The notes beneath the pieces were generated by a model. The model had not been told where the DNA came from. It saw only the letters and a list, made by a program, of their open reading frames with translations, and ran no database searches. From NCBI RefSeq assembly GCF_945859705.1, contig NC_079136.1, positions 78,306,867 through 78,370,866 of the forward strand: a DNA stretch of 64,000 bases. Direction: 5' to 3'. Position numbers and translations under genes: made by a program. Within the stretch, counting starts at the first letter, position 1; every line of letters starts with the position of its first letter. Positions 13,801 to 23,847 of this stretch are shown here, in pieces. The DNA is from Episyrphus balteatus. Lineage: Eukaryota; Arthropoda; Insecta; Diptera; Syrphidae.

Positions 13801-16800
13801 GCCCTAAAATTTTAACAAATATGTACCTATTAAAATTTATTTGATGTTTTTAGATCTTAGAATTAATATTACTTGAATCTCAGAGTATTTGACGTACATA
13901 TTCTTTAAAGTCACGAATGTATACGTTATTTTAAAACAAATGTTGTTTTTTTTTTAAACAGCTTAACCAATTTCTTGTGTTCTCAATGAAAACATATAAA
14001 TTTCATTTTGAACAGTAGGACTACATGTTTAGTATTGGTACCCGGCACTCAACAAAGGTGAATTTTAGATGATGAAGAGATGATCGACATAGGTAGGGTA
14101 TTCAAAGAGTTTGTGGAAATGGAGAAGATGCAGATATAAAAGACCAAAATAATTTTAGGTGAAAGGGTGCTTTTTTCAAAGAGGGAGTAAATTCTGTTAT
14201 AAGTCCCAAAAAGTCAATGATTCGTAAAGAACTTAACAATGCAAGGCGGGAACAAAAATAAAATTAGCTTTTGTGTAAAGGGGTGTTTTTTAAGTGTTGA
14301 AAACTAAAATACCTCCAAATGAAATTTCTGTCCAAGTCTACATTTCAATCGCTCGAAAAACACCCTTTTTATCAAATTAATTGTATCAATAGATAATTTA
14401 CTCAAATCCTAGTGAAACATTAGCTGTGTTTTATTATCCACGTGATCCACATAAGATCATTGTATTTATTTGCTAAACAATAACAAAACAAAATCCTGCT
14501 TTTGTTGTAAAGATAATAAAAACAATGATCTGATCTGGATCTTGAGGAAAATAAAACACAGCTATTATAACTGGTTTTCAATCAGGTACCACTTTCAAAA
14601 CTTTTTTTTGATGATTAACATTAAATTAGGTTAAGGGCCGGTTTGTTGACACTCGATTATCTTTTAATCAAGGATTTTTGTATGGAATAATCCATGATTA
14701 AAAGATAATCGACTGTGAACAAACCGGCACTAAATTTTATTTAAATTCAATATTTAGTATTTAAATTCAATATGTGTACCTATGCAATTTTTAAATGACA
14801 TGGCAAAAGTCGTCTGTCAAAAATTCTTCTGTTCTGTTTAAAATTCTTCGCTTAAAATTTGGGTTTTATAACTGTGTGCAAATTTGACGAATTTATAAAA
14901 AGCAACTGCGAAAACTTCTGTTTTTTTTAAATGATAAATAACCATTTTCCCTTCACCCAAAACAAAACCTTTAAAAATTAATTTTATTTTTAGTTTCGAT
15001 GATAAATTGAACGTTTATACTTAAGTCCTAAGGCGTTATAAAAGAATCATTGGCTTTACAGAATTTACATAAAGTTAATCTTCTTCGTTGGCTATAGGTC
15101 TTGTTTTGATTCTATCTTATCTTCTATACCTATAGCCAACGAAGAAGATTAACTTTATTTAAAAAAGAAAGGTCACGGAATAAGGAAGTATTTTTATTAC
15201 AGAATTTACTCCATCCTCGAAAAATAACACCAAATTATTTAATGAAATCTCTTTGTTCTGGCTTTCTATTGCAAATGTCACATTCCAACCTAATATTTCA
15301 TAAGGGTGACACATCAATTTTTTTCCAATAAAAAAAACACCCTTTTACAAATTATATCTCAAATGTAACATAATGGTCATATTTTAATAGGATACCATTA
15401 CTATTACATACTTAGTTTTTTAAAATAAACCCACCTCAGAGTTTAGACTGCTTAGATTCTTGGTTTCTGTCATAGTAAATATATGAAACATTTTTACCAA
15501 TACTCAATGGGGTATCATTTTGCCACAGATTTTAAGGTATCTTCACTCAAGATTTTATAGACTTTTTCACTCTTTAGACTCTTGGTTCTTGTAATAAAAA
15601 AAAGAAGCTTTTTCACCAAGTTAAAGGAAATTTATTTCTTACGATAACTCAACTCTTAAATAAAAAAAAACATTTATCTCTTTTCCGCGAAAAAAATCCT
15701 TCACACCCAATATTTTTTTTATAGACCTTTTTGATCCTTCATCCTTATTGCAAAAGGAAACTTTTTACCATTTTCTCATTAGATATTTTTGACAACATTA
15801 TTAAACATGCAGCATTGTATCTATAGTAAATTAAATAAGACTTCTGGTTGGTTTCACTTGAATGAACCAATTGCCATCAATTTAAAATCCAAATAATTTT
15901 ATACACAAAGTTCACCTTCCCTGATGCACATGACACAACGTATATTATACGTGTATCTATTCAAATCGAAAGGCTTGCGTAATCATTTATTCACTGAATT
16001 TCATTAGAACTTTAATGGAGTTCGGATAAATCTAGATCGGAATGGTATAAAATGGAAAGCCTTGTTCATTTCTTCACTTGAAGACCTCGATATAACAAAC
16101 TATGTAATAGATAAATACAAAAAATTGTCTGATTTGCAGGCACGTTATGAAAAATTAAACCGAATGTTGCTACCAATTATTTATTATTTTTTTAGTGAAA
16201 AATTTTTATAAAAAATATATGTATAAAACATTTTTATAATAAAAAGATATCCTTGGACGACATCATCAACGATAATAAATCACCTTTAATTGTTTTTATA
16301 AACTATTATTTTCTTTGATCGTTACCTACATCAATTTTTTAAAGACAATTTTATGACCAAGGAACACTTTTATAGCTTCTTGAAATGAATGATGGTTCGA
16401 GCGTATAAGATTAAAGAGGATTTTGCTAAGCTAAATACAAAAAAATCCCTTGGTAGATACTCGTAGATATTCCTTCATGCCCATTTGCTTGAATCAATAC
16501 CACTCTTGTCTTATGTTTGTTTCCAACCCCTAGTATTAGCAAAATTCATAGCAGTAACGCACATAACTTTGGTCATTTCATACAATCTTGAATGCTTTTG
16601 AATTCCCAAAGCAGTGTTTCTTATTTTGTTTGTCAGTTTGTTATCATTTTAAGCCTGAATTTAATCTTTTTTGATTTTCTATTTGCAGAAATATATAGTA
16701 AATACAGATAAAAGTGGGGAGTTAACTGTTACAGTTCAGGTAAGTTATTTATACCAGGATTGATAGGTACTACAAGAATTGAAAAAGCGGATTCACTTGA

Positions 16801-19800
16801 GCCGAGAACAATGAAAGCAATGGTTTTTTTACTTTTCATATAAAGCCAACTCCAACTTTAGATATCCATAGTAGGGTCAGCAGATCGTTGAACGATTTGT
16901 CTTTTACACCAGAGGTCTGGTGTTAAGTCCCAATATTGTTTTTTTTTTTGCTAACATATGTACCTACATCATTTCTTTAATTTCTTATTATAAGAAATTT
17001 TGTTCTATCATAATTTCTTAATTCATAAATTCTGATTTTGAAAGAATTTTTGCTTTATTTATGGAAGAAAATGGATTTTAGAGACGTTGAAAAACGTTGT
17101 ATGCAAAATAGTCGTCCGTAAACGTAAATTGTGACAGAAAGCTGTGTGGGCATGTTTATTATGATGGCTACTCCTCATGTTGTCAGAAATTATGAAGAAA
17201 CAGTTCGTTATATTTCGACATTAAGCCCATGCGAGCTCATGCCTATTATAATTGGGCCTTTAATCCCATTCCTAATACCCAATTGTTATCAATCGAAATT
17301 AGTGGAGTCTCAGGTCTCAAGTCAATCCGCTATTAATTAGATATTAGAGTAATAGAAATTAATTGATATTTATGATAAAAATATTTGCAGGGTGATTTAA
17401 CACAACAAGAAAAGAGAGCAGTATTTATTACAGTTCATGATCTAGGATGCAATCGTAAGTACCATTACTATTCATAAGTATCCTTAAACTTTTTTTTTAC
17501 ATTAACAGTGGCTCAAAATTATATGTCAAAGTGAAAATTTTAAAACTTATTTTAAAACCATAGGTTTCAAAAACAATTTGTGTACTTACTCATTTCCACT
17601 TTGCAGTGGCGTACGTTGAGTCACCGGGGCCTCGGGGCAAGACTAAATTTTGGGGCCCCTTTGATATTTGGGGCCCCTTAGGTACAAAAAAAAAAAAAAT
17701 ACGTATACGCCATACATTTTTTTTGTTGGCTTATTTATTTTTAGGTTTATTTTAATGTTTTAATAAGTTCGTAATGCACATTGATATACCCACTTACTTA
17801 AAATTTCTATCATAAAAGAAGTAAATACTTGTACTAGGGTCCCCTAAATTAAATATTTAGAGACCCCTAAAATAAATTTTTTTTAGCTTAGAATTGATAG
17901 TTCTTGGGGCCTCTGTTCTAAAGTAATACATATGTACACATTTGATTTTCCATCATCAAACATAGTTTATTTCTTTCGGGGCCAGTGAAAAATTATTTTT
18001 GGGGCCTTGAGGCCCCTAAAATATAATATAATATTTTTGGAGCCAAGAATTAATAGGTATTGGGGCCTCTGTTCTGAAGTAATATTCGGAATGCCACCAA
18101 TAACGTAATAGTTTTATTTTGGGCCCTGATATATTTATGTTGGGGCCCCTGAATTGATATTTAATTTTCCATTTGATTGTTTGGAACCACTGAAGTAATA
18201 GCTTTTGAGGATCCTCAAATAATATTTGTCATGTCATCTGAAAATTTGATGAATATTTTTGGGCTCCTTAGTAATAGATTTTGGGGCCCCCAAATTAATA
18301 TTTGATTGCCTCTAAACTAACGGGGTTCCTGAAAACTTATTTTTTGGAACCCTTCATATAATACTTTTGGAGCCCCGAAGTCATATTTTTTGGGGTTCCT
18401 AAGGAAATATTTAGTAATCCATCAACAAATGTAATTTAATTTAAAAAACAATTTTTTTTAATTAAATTTTTGTTGACGCCCTGAAGTAAAGGCTTTTGGG
18501 GCCCCTGGCGATTTTTTGGGGCCCCTAATGTATTATTTGTGGTTGCAATTATTTTTCAAGTAATATTTTTGTGGGCCCTAAGATAAAATTATAATTTTTC
18601 TTTTAAAAAAGCAGTTTATTTTTTTGGGGCCCCTGAGGTAGCCTTTTTATTAAATGAATATATATTGTGTGGCTACCAATGCATTATACATTACACTGAA
18701 TGACATAATTTTTTCCCCTTGTATCCGAAGTGATTCAAATACATTTTAATTTATTTCGAAACTCAGTTTATGCTAACAGTTTACTTCTCTGCAATGTCTC
18801 GAGTAGGGGCCCTAGGGTCAGTCGGGGGCCCCGGGGCGCCGCCCCGCTTGCCCCAAGGGAGTGTACGTCCCTGCCACTTTGTAATTTTGCAAAAAGTGGC
18901 CATTGTAGTTTCAACTTTTGAAGTCAATGAACAAGCCACATAAAAAGTTTGAAACCATAGGTTTCAAAAACAATTTGTGTACTTACTCATTTCCACTTTG
19001 TAATTTTGCAAAAAGTGGCCATTGTAGTTTCAACTTTTGAAGTCAATGAACAAGCCACATAAAAAGTTAAAGTTATCAAAGGAAAGGTATTTACTTTAAA
19101 TCTTTATAATATGTCTGGGTACACTTTTTGTGACTTGGTCCAGTACAACTTTCAGCCTTTCAATTTATCAATCTAATTTTACCATGACAAAATTTTGGAG
19201 GTTGGACCGAATACAGATCTCATATATGTTTCTATATGTCTAATCTAATATAATCACAAACAAAACAACCTGTGTCAATCTATTTCCAGATAATTCCTTT
19301 CAGGAATTCGTTAACAGTCCATGTATGACAGAAATCAAGGAAAGATCATGTTTTATTCATATTGACGTACCAGGACATGCTGACGGAGCTGAAACATTAC
19401 CAGAATCGTAAGTTAAGATTGGATGATTCTTATGTATAAAAAAAAAACATACATATGGTTGTGGGTATAGATTTCAGTTTCCATCATTGCAAACTTTGGG
19501 CGAGGATCTAGTAACAGTATTGGATTTCTTGCACGTAAAATATGTAATTGGTTTGGGTGAAGGTGCTGGAGCAAATATTTTGGCTCGATTTGGATTAGCC
19601 CATCCATCGCGATTATTGGGTCTGATTTTAATAAACTGCACTGGAAGTGCCGCTTCGGTTTTGCAGTCTTTCAAAACAAGAGTGAGTTTTTTTGGGAATT
19701 TTGATATTAGTTACTCTTAATTAATTTTTCTTTCCTTTTTTTAAAGTTTATTACGTGGAATAATGATGAAGTTGCCCAATCTGCTGAGAGCTTTTTGATG

Positions 19801-21987
19801 TACCATAAATTTGGACACGTAAGTTTTTAAAATGAAACATGTTTTAAATTAATATACTTGTTTGCTCGTTGTTTTGTGTCTTGGAAGAGTGATAAATACC
19901 ATAACTTTGAATTGTATGTTTTCCATGAAGGAGAACGATATGCATTTTTCCGTATGTATAAGAGTTAAATAAAAGGATATTAATTACTTTTTTATCTCAA
20001 CGGAGCTTTAAATTTAAAAAGTTCATTAAAAAGTTCACTTTCATATGTAAATAGTTCAAAATAAAAAATTTTAAATCATAGGATAGTTTTCTGCTTACTT
20101 TAATTTAATAAATAATTTTAATTTACAATCAAAATTTGGATATATACTTCTTTACTTATACATCTATCTCTTTCATTTGCTTGTTTGTAATTTTAGATTG
20201 AACCTAAAAAAATCATTTAAAAATAATTCCACCAGCTTTGTACTGGAGTCTTTATTACAGAGATAAAGGCATCTTCAAATAATCTCCATTACTTTTATAA
20301 TATTTCATATTGTTGCTCCGCTTTTGATCGGGTTTTATGTTTGTAGACAAATGGAACACAAAACAATACAAATTAGAACACGTATACGCTACAGTGTACG
20401 TGGACGAAGCCACGAGTACGATAACTTTGGAGACAAGAATTGATAACGGTTTTTTGTAGAGGTCTTCAGTACAAGTACCTATTTTAATAAAGAATGTAGG
20501 TCTATCTCCTCCGCATTTAGGCGCGAGGGACAATTTATTAAAACAAATTTAAAATTAAAAAAAATGTTAGATCAACGTTCGATGTTAAAAAGTTGCTTTT
20601 TTAGTAAAATTCAATTCCAAACAACATGTAAAAATAAGAACGAATTCACTTTAAAGGTCAAAATTTCCAACAAAATGGCTACTTCCACAAATTGCACTTC
20701 CACATAATTTTTAAAGGGAATTCTTGAAAATGTAGACATGTGTATTTACTGGGTCATATCTATAAACAACTGTGCCTAAATTCAGAACTACCAGTTTTGA
20801 CGCACGGTCTTGACTATAAAGTGATTTCGAACAAAAAATTCAAAATATAAAATAGATCAAAAAATATAACCCAGAAAATAATTTTACTAAACTTTTAATT
20901 TTTAGTCACAAATCACTCGATTTCGGTGAGAATTTCAAAATTTTTGGAGAATTTCCATTGGTTTTTTTTAATAAAATGCAAAAAAAAATCTTAAACAATA
21001 CTTTGTTCTTATTATTATTTTTAAAAGGGAAACATGCTTTAAAAATCTTTTCCAACATGATACATTTTGATAACGAAGAAAAAAAAAATAACAAAAATAA
21101 TATAAAATTATTAAAATATTGAATGATACATTTTGTTCATTTTATCCTTTATTTTTAATTAAATAAGATGGGACAGTTAGGTATAGATTGTAGAACTTAT
21201 AAAATCTTAGAAAATAAGAATATATAGAATAAATCGCATGTCTTTTTTATTTATTGTATCTAACTTACTCAATTTAGTTTTAACCAGAGTTTTCATTGCA
21301 TTAGATAATATACATTTCTTTTATAATAAAATAGCAATTTGTTGGAGATAATCCAGACAAGGATAAAATTGTTGCTGAGTATCAAAAGAGATTAAGGAGT
21401 TCACTTAACAGCAAAAATATTGGACAATATGTTAAAGCATTTATGAAGTATGTTTCCATCATTATTAAGTATTTTCATTTTTTTTAACATACCTAATTGT
21501 TTTTGTTTTACTTCCAAGTCGAAAGGATTTGTCTTTAAGAGACTGCAGAGTTGATCTTATACTTATTACCGGTATGCTCAGCCCATATGCACAAATGGTA
21601 GAGAAACTACATCGTGACGTTGAAAAAGAAAAAGCAACAATGCTGAAAATTGAACGAGCTGGAGATGTTCTTGCTGATGCGGTATGATATGATTTTTTTC
21701 ACAAATATGTAATTCTTACTTGACTAATTTATTTTATTAATTTTTAGCCTGCAAAAGTGGCTCAGTCAATACTGCTTTTTTGCAAAGGAGTTGGTTTACT
21801 TACATCTGTCATTATGCCTGGTGTGGATCGATCAAGGGCATTTTCAACTAGCTCTGGAGGATCCACTGAAGGCACAAATGGCAATCGTAAGCTTTCTCGT
21901 GGTATTTCAATGGAAGAATATGACAAACCAAACATTCGTCGCTTAAGTGTAACTGTCAATAATGATCTTCCTCCGATTAGAAAGTAA
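7753..21987 (+). CDS. MESK2: NDRG-family protein (MESK2-like), nine spliced coding exons
   Basis: NDRG proteins are cytoplasmic alpha/beta-hydrolase-fold proteins without a catalytic triad, linked to stress, differentiation and Ras/KSR signalling; the fly member is MESK2. Coding exons: 7753-7815 or 9196-9261 (alternative starts), then 16689-16739, 17391-17454, 19290-19407, 19471-19681, 19747-19818, 21335-21447, 21519-21681 and 21748-21987. All junctions keep frame, giving 365 residues from the second start, the usual family length. Seen in the protein: VFITVHDLGCN near the N-terminus, DVPGHADGAETLP, then IGLGEGAGANIL at the place where true hydrolases carry Gly-x-Ser-x-Gly; the serine is absent, as in other NDRGs. 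The C-terminal tail is rich in Ser, Gly and Arg (SRAFSTSSGG; NRKLSRGIS), resembling the phosphorylated tails of the family. AATAAA at 22754-22759 probably ends the transcript. The family call is firm; calling it the MESK2 ortholog rests on recall. Confidence 0.93.
8306..8490 (+). mobile_element. GCCCTGTTCC MITE, copy A
   Basis: Starts GCCCTGTTCCATTGG and ends with a decayed complement (CCTCCCAAAGGAAGAGGTC); flanks TAAAA and TAAAG are compatible with a target duplication. It is homologous along its length, in opposite orientation, to 41980-42132 (shared AACGAATTC, AAGAAGAGCATGAGTAGATG and similar blocks). It lies in the intron between the two NDRG first exons. Confidence 0.75.
9196..9261 (+). 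CDS. MESK2: MESK2-like alternative first coding exon B
   Basis: ATG at 9196 (context AAGA) opens a 22-residue His-rich leader, MLSVDRHHHLTHHQHISNDK and two more residues, ending in AGT before a perfect GTAAGT donor in phase 0, compatible with the exon at 16689. I see no acceptor close upstream, so it is probably the first exon of a separate promoter. Exons A and B would give isoforms that differ only at the extreme N-terminus. Confidence 0.6.
13356..13535 (+). repeat. Intronic duplicated block, copy 1
   Basis: Begins GTTTCACTTGAACGAACCAA, TTGCTATCAATTTAA, and goes on through AAGTTCACCTTCC, GGAAGGCTTGTGTAA, ATTGAACTTTTAATGAAGTTC and CTAGATC. The same ordered words occur in copy 2 (15851-16040) with point changes and small indels, so the two are an old duplication in the same orientation 2.5 kb apart. 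Confidence 0.65.
14635..14730. mobile_element. 96-bp TAA-flanked hairpin MITE
   Basis: GGGCCGGTTTGTTGACACTC at the left is matched at the right by the complement of GTGCCGGTTTGTTCACAGTC, and both continue into GATTATCTTTTAATCA/TGATTAAAAGATAATC, so the whole element folds on itself. TAA stands on both sides (14632-14634 and 14731-14733), typical of PIF/Harbinger-type MITEs. Confidence 0.8.
15069..15158. repeat. Perfect 30-bp hairpin in the NDRG intron
   Basis: The arms 15069-15098 (starts ATAAAGTTAATCTTCTTCG) and 15129-15158 are exact complements around a 30-base loop. No target duplication is seen. It could be the core of a tiny MITE or a small-RNA precursor; the sequence alone does not decide. 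Confidence 0.7.
15851..16040 (+). repeat. Intronic duplicated block, copy 2
   Basis: Begins GTTTCACTTGAATGAACCAA, TTGCCATCAATTTAA, with AAAGTTCACCTTCC, GAAAGGCTTGCGTAA, ATTAGAACTTTAATGGAGTTC and CTAGATC in the same order as copy 1. No terminal repeats or target duplications are visible around either copy. Confidence 0.65.
16870..16935 (+). repeat. tRNA-like relic, possibly SINE-derived
   Basis: The stretch has a GTCAGCAGATCGTTGAACG part placed like an A box and GGTGTTAAGTCCC placed like a B box, with CACCAGAGGTCTGGTG between. Arms do not pair well as a tRNA cloverleaf and no acceptor stem is found, so this is at most a degenerate tRNA-derived repeat. Confidence 0.2.
17555..19068 (+). repeat. 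117-bp tandem duplication, first unit split by a transposon
   Basis: Unit 2 is continuous at 18952-19068. Unit 1 is 17555-17603 plus 18882-18949: joined without the intervening element and one copy of its target duplication, it gives the same 117 bp. So a tandem duplication came first and the insertion later, or the insertion-free unit was copied. All lies in an NDRG intron (17455-19289). Confidence 0.85.
17604..18873 (+). mobile_element. hAT-like non-autonomous element with GGGGCCCC repeats
   Basis: Exact 8-bp duplication CCACTTTG at 17596-17603 and 18874-18881. Ends CAGTGGCGTACGTTG and, on the other strand, CAGGGACGTACACTC, a hAT-like terminus. The 1270 bp interior has no reading frame but carries at least eight exact GGGGCCCC palindromes and many near copies, mostly as TTTTGGGGCCCCT, in otherwise AT-rich sequence. 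Confidence 0.88.
19819..21334 (+). other. 1.5 kb intron of the NDRG gene, nothing recognised
   Basis: AT-rich. A 279 bp open frame on the minus strand (20255-20533) has no domain or codon bias and is taken as chance. Confidence 0.6.
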
Positions 21988-22753
21988 GATAAATCTTAAT
22001 GAATGTACATAATTTGAACATCAATTGTTGCCAAAAAAAAAAATCATGAAAAAAATTGTACCAAAAAATTAACAACTACATACATTAAAATATCAATACC
22101 TCCGATTTATGAATGTACCTCATTTCATATTGTAAAATCTACAAAATGCTGAAGATTATTAAAAAAAATAATATTATATTTTTCGAGTTCAAAATTTTAA
22201 AACAGGTATACAAAAATTTTACAAATGTTTATTAATTTATTATATACAGAAAAAAGTTACGAGTCGGAGTTACAGAGATATGCAAAACTGAAATGCACAA
22301 ATTGCATGTCCTTATATATATCATTGTAATTTATTAAGCATAAATATTCACCCTACTGCGGCTTACAATTGTCAATTGATAGTTGATTAAAGTTAAATTT
22401 TGATATCTTATTACTAAATTAACAAAATTTTTGAAAAAAAGAGAATGATGCAAACCGTTCTTAATTGAAAATAATTGAAAAGTTGGACAATTTTCTCATA
22501 AATAAGGTTTTAAAATACCAAATTTTAGTATTTATCAAAAATCACTTGATAGTTGACAATCGCAATACGGGTGATAGTTTCCTATTGGAGATTTACTTTA
22601 TTATTGTTATTTACTTAAATCCTAGTTTTTCATTTAGTTATACACGGTATAATATTTATTATTATAACACTTGTTAAAATTTTATTTTGAAGAGTACCTT
22701 AGATATAGATTATACAATGTTATAATGAATTAGTTGTAAGAGTATGAAAACTT

Positions 22754-22759
22754 AATAAA
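22754..22759 (+). terminator. Poly(A) signal of the NDRG gene
   Basis: Canonical AATAAA about 770 bp after the stop codon. It is the first convincing hexamer close to the gene end; the intervening sequence is AT-rich 3'UTR with no reading frame. Confidence 0.5.
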
Positions 22760-22779
22760 GAAGTTCATACAAAAACAAA

Positions 22780-23436
22780 CATTATTAAAATAGTTACATA
22801 CCTAATACAGTTATATTTTGTTTCAAAAAAAATAAACCTTAGTATTTTATTTCTGTAGTGTGACTCAATAAAAGTGCACTTATAAAATTACTTGAGTTTT
22901 TTTTTGTAAAACTGGTAATTGATAAAATCCATTTAAATAGGAAATTTATCGGAAACGAAAAATTTCTTTTTGCTTTTCCTTCTGTCTGAAGTACGTTGTT
23001 TAACCAGCAAAACTTAAAATTACATATACCAGTTTAATTGGCGAAGTTTCGACAAATAATTGCCGGGGACATTAATTGTAGAGATGCCGCAAGTATTCGG
23101 CTTTTTTTTTTTTTTTTTTTTGGTTTTCGCTTTTCGGTGAAATAGTTCACCACATTCGGTCGAATACCGAATGATGTTTTACAGAGCCTTCGAGCAGCAC
23201 ATATCTAAAGTATAATCCGCGCTTTTCATTCAAAGAAGTAAAGACCGATTCTGAAATAGTTGCAAATGTGAAAATTGACTAAAACCTCTGGAGAACAATC
23301 AACGCCGCCAAAGTTTTCTAGGTTTGGCAACGTATTATATTTACTGAAAGCTTGCACCAGCTTGGGGGGAAGGGTTAATTATTCAAATAATCAAGTAAGT
23401 GTGAGAAAAGCTTTTAAGAACTGAAGCTGCACCAAT
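22780..23436. repeat. Intergenic DNA with a decayed hAT-like terminus
   Basis: About 23080-23180: GAGATGCCGCAAGTATTCGG, a T-run, then AATAGTTCACCACATTCGG and CGAATACCGAATG. These words recur in many insect repeat families of the ...ATTCGG type, but no boundaries can be set here. The remainder is AT-rich without genes. Confidence 0.35.
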
Positions 23437-23691
23437 GTGAAGATCCTGTGCTCACCTTTCCAACTCTATAGAGAAAACATTCCTCATCGAGGCATATATG
23501 CAACTAATGTAAGAATTGGTGCTGGTTTTATCAAAAGTCCAAGATGGGGAAGAAAAGGTCTCTCGAAACAAGACGGAAACTATGGCGTTACCAGGAGGGA
23601 ACTTCTGCTTCTGGTTCTGATATTGGAAACTAAGCACTACCTGAAGTACATCTTGGAGAGAAAAGATCCTTTTTCGGACAGATCATGGTGA
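23437..23691 (+). pseudogene. Ty3/gypsy-type RNase H relic
   Basis: The peptide read here contains GNYGVTRRELLLLVLILETK and then HYLKYILERKDPFSDRSW. This matches the layout of the RNase H segment of gypsy-class polyproteins (a tyrosine plus VTRRELL, then HYL..., then a short DR motif). It ends at a stop at 23689-23691 and no other polyprotein domain or LTR is visible, so it is a small fragment, not a functional element. Confidence 0.55.
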
Positions 23692-23779
23692 GGAATCCAG
23701 GGCCAAGAAGGAAGATAGGTTTTAGAGCTAAAAAAAAAACAATAAATTTATACAATAATGAGTATGAGCCCGAATGGTT

Positions 23780-23785
23780 TTTATT
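23780..23785 (-). terminator. Poly(A) signal of the GDH gene
   Basis: TTTATT on the plus strand reads AATAAA on the minus strand, about 65 bp after the GDH stop codon. This would leave a very short 3'UTR, in keeping with the compact gene. Confidence 0.5.
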
Positions 23786-23847
23786 TATTTCACATAAAAA
23801 TAATTATTTGTATAAAGAAAAGATGATATATTCCCTAAGAAAATGTT

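Larger units (their letters stand above)
9262..16688 (+). other. 7.4 kb intron of the NDRG gene
   Basis: AT-rich with no coding exon that I can support. Notable contents are listed separately: a diverged duplicated block (13356-13535 and 15851-16040), a short TAA-flanked MITE (14635-14730) and a 30-bp perfect hairpin (15069-15158). Intronic enhancers are likely in an intron of this size but cannot be read directly. Confidence 0.6.

Noticed and set aside
18730..18921. 63-residue frame with RGPRVSRGPRG repeats
   Set aside because: It runs over the right end of the hAT element into flanking DNA; the Gly-Pro-Arg run is a translation of GGGGCCCC words.
20255..20533. 92-residue minus-strand frame in an NDRG intron
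   Set aside because: No domain, no codon bias, and it is antisense within an intron. Taken as chance.
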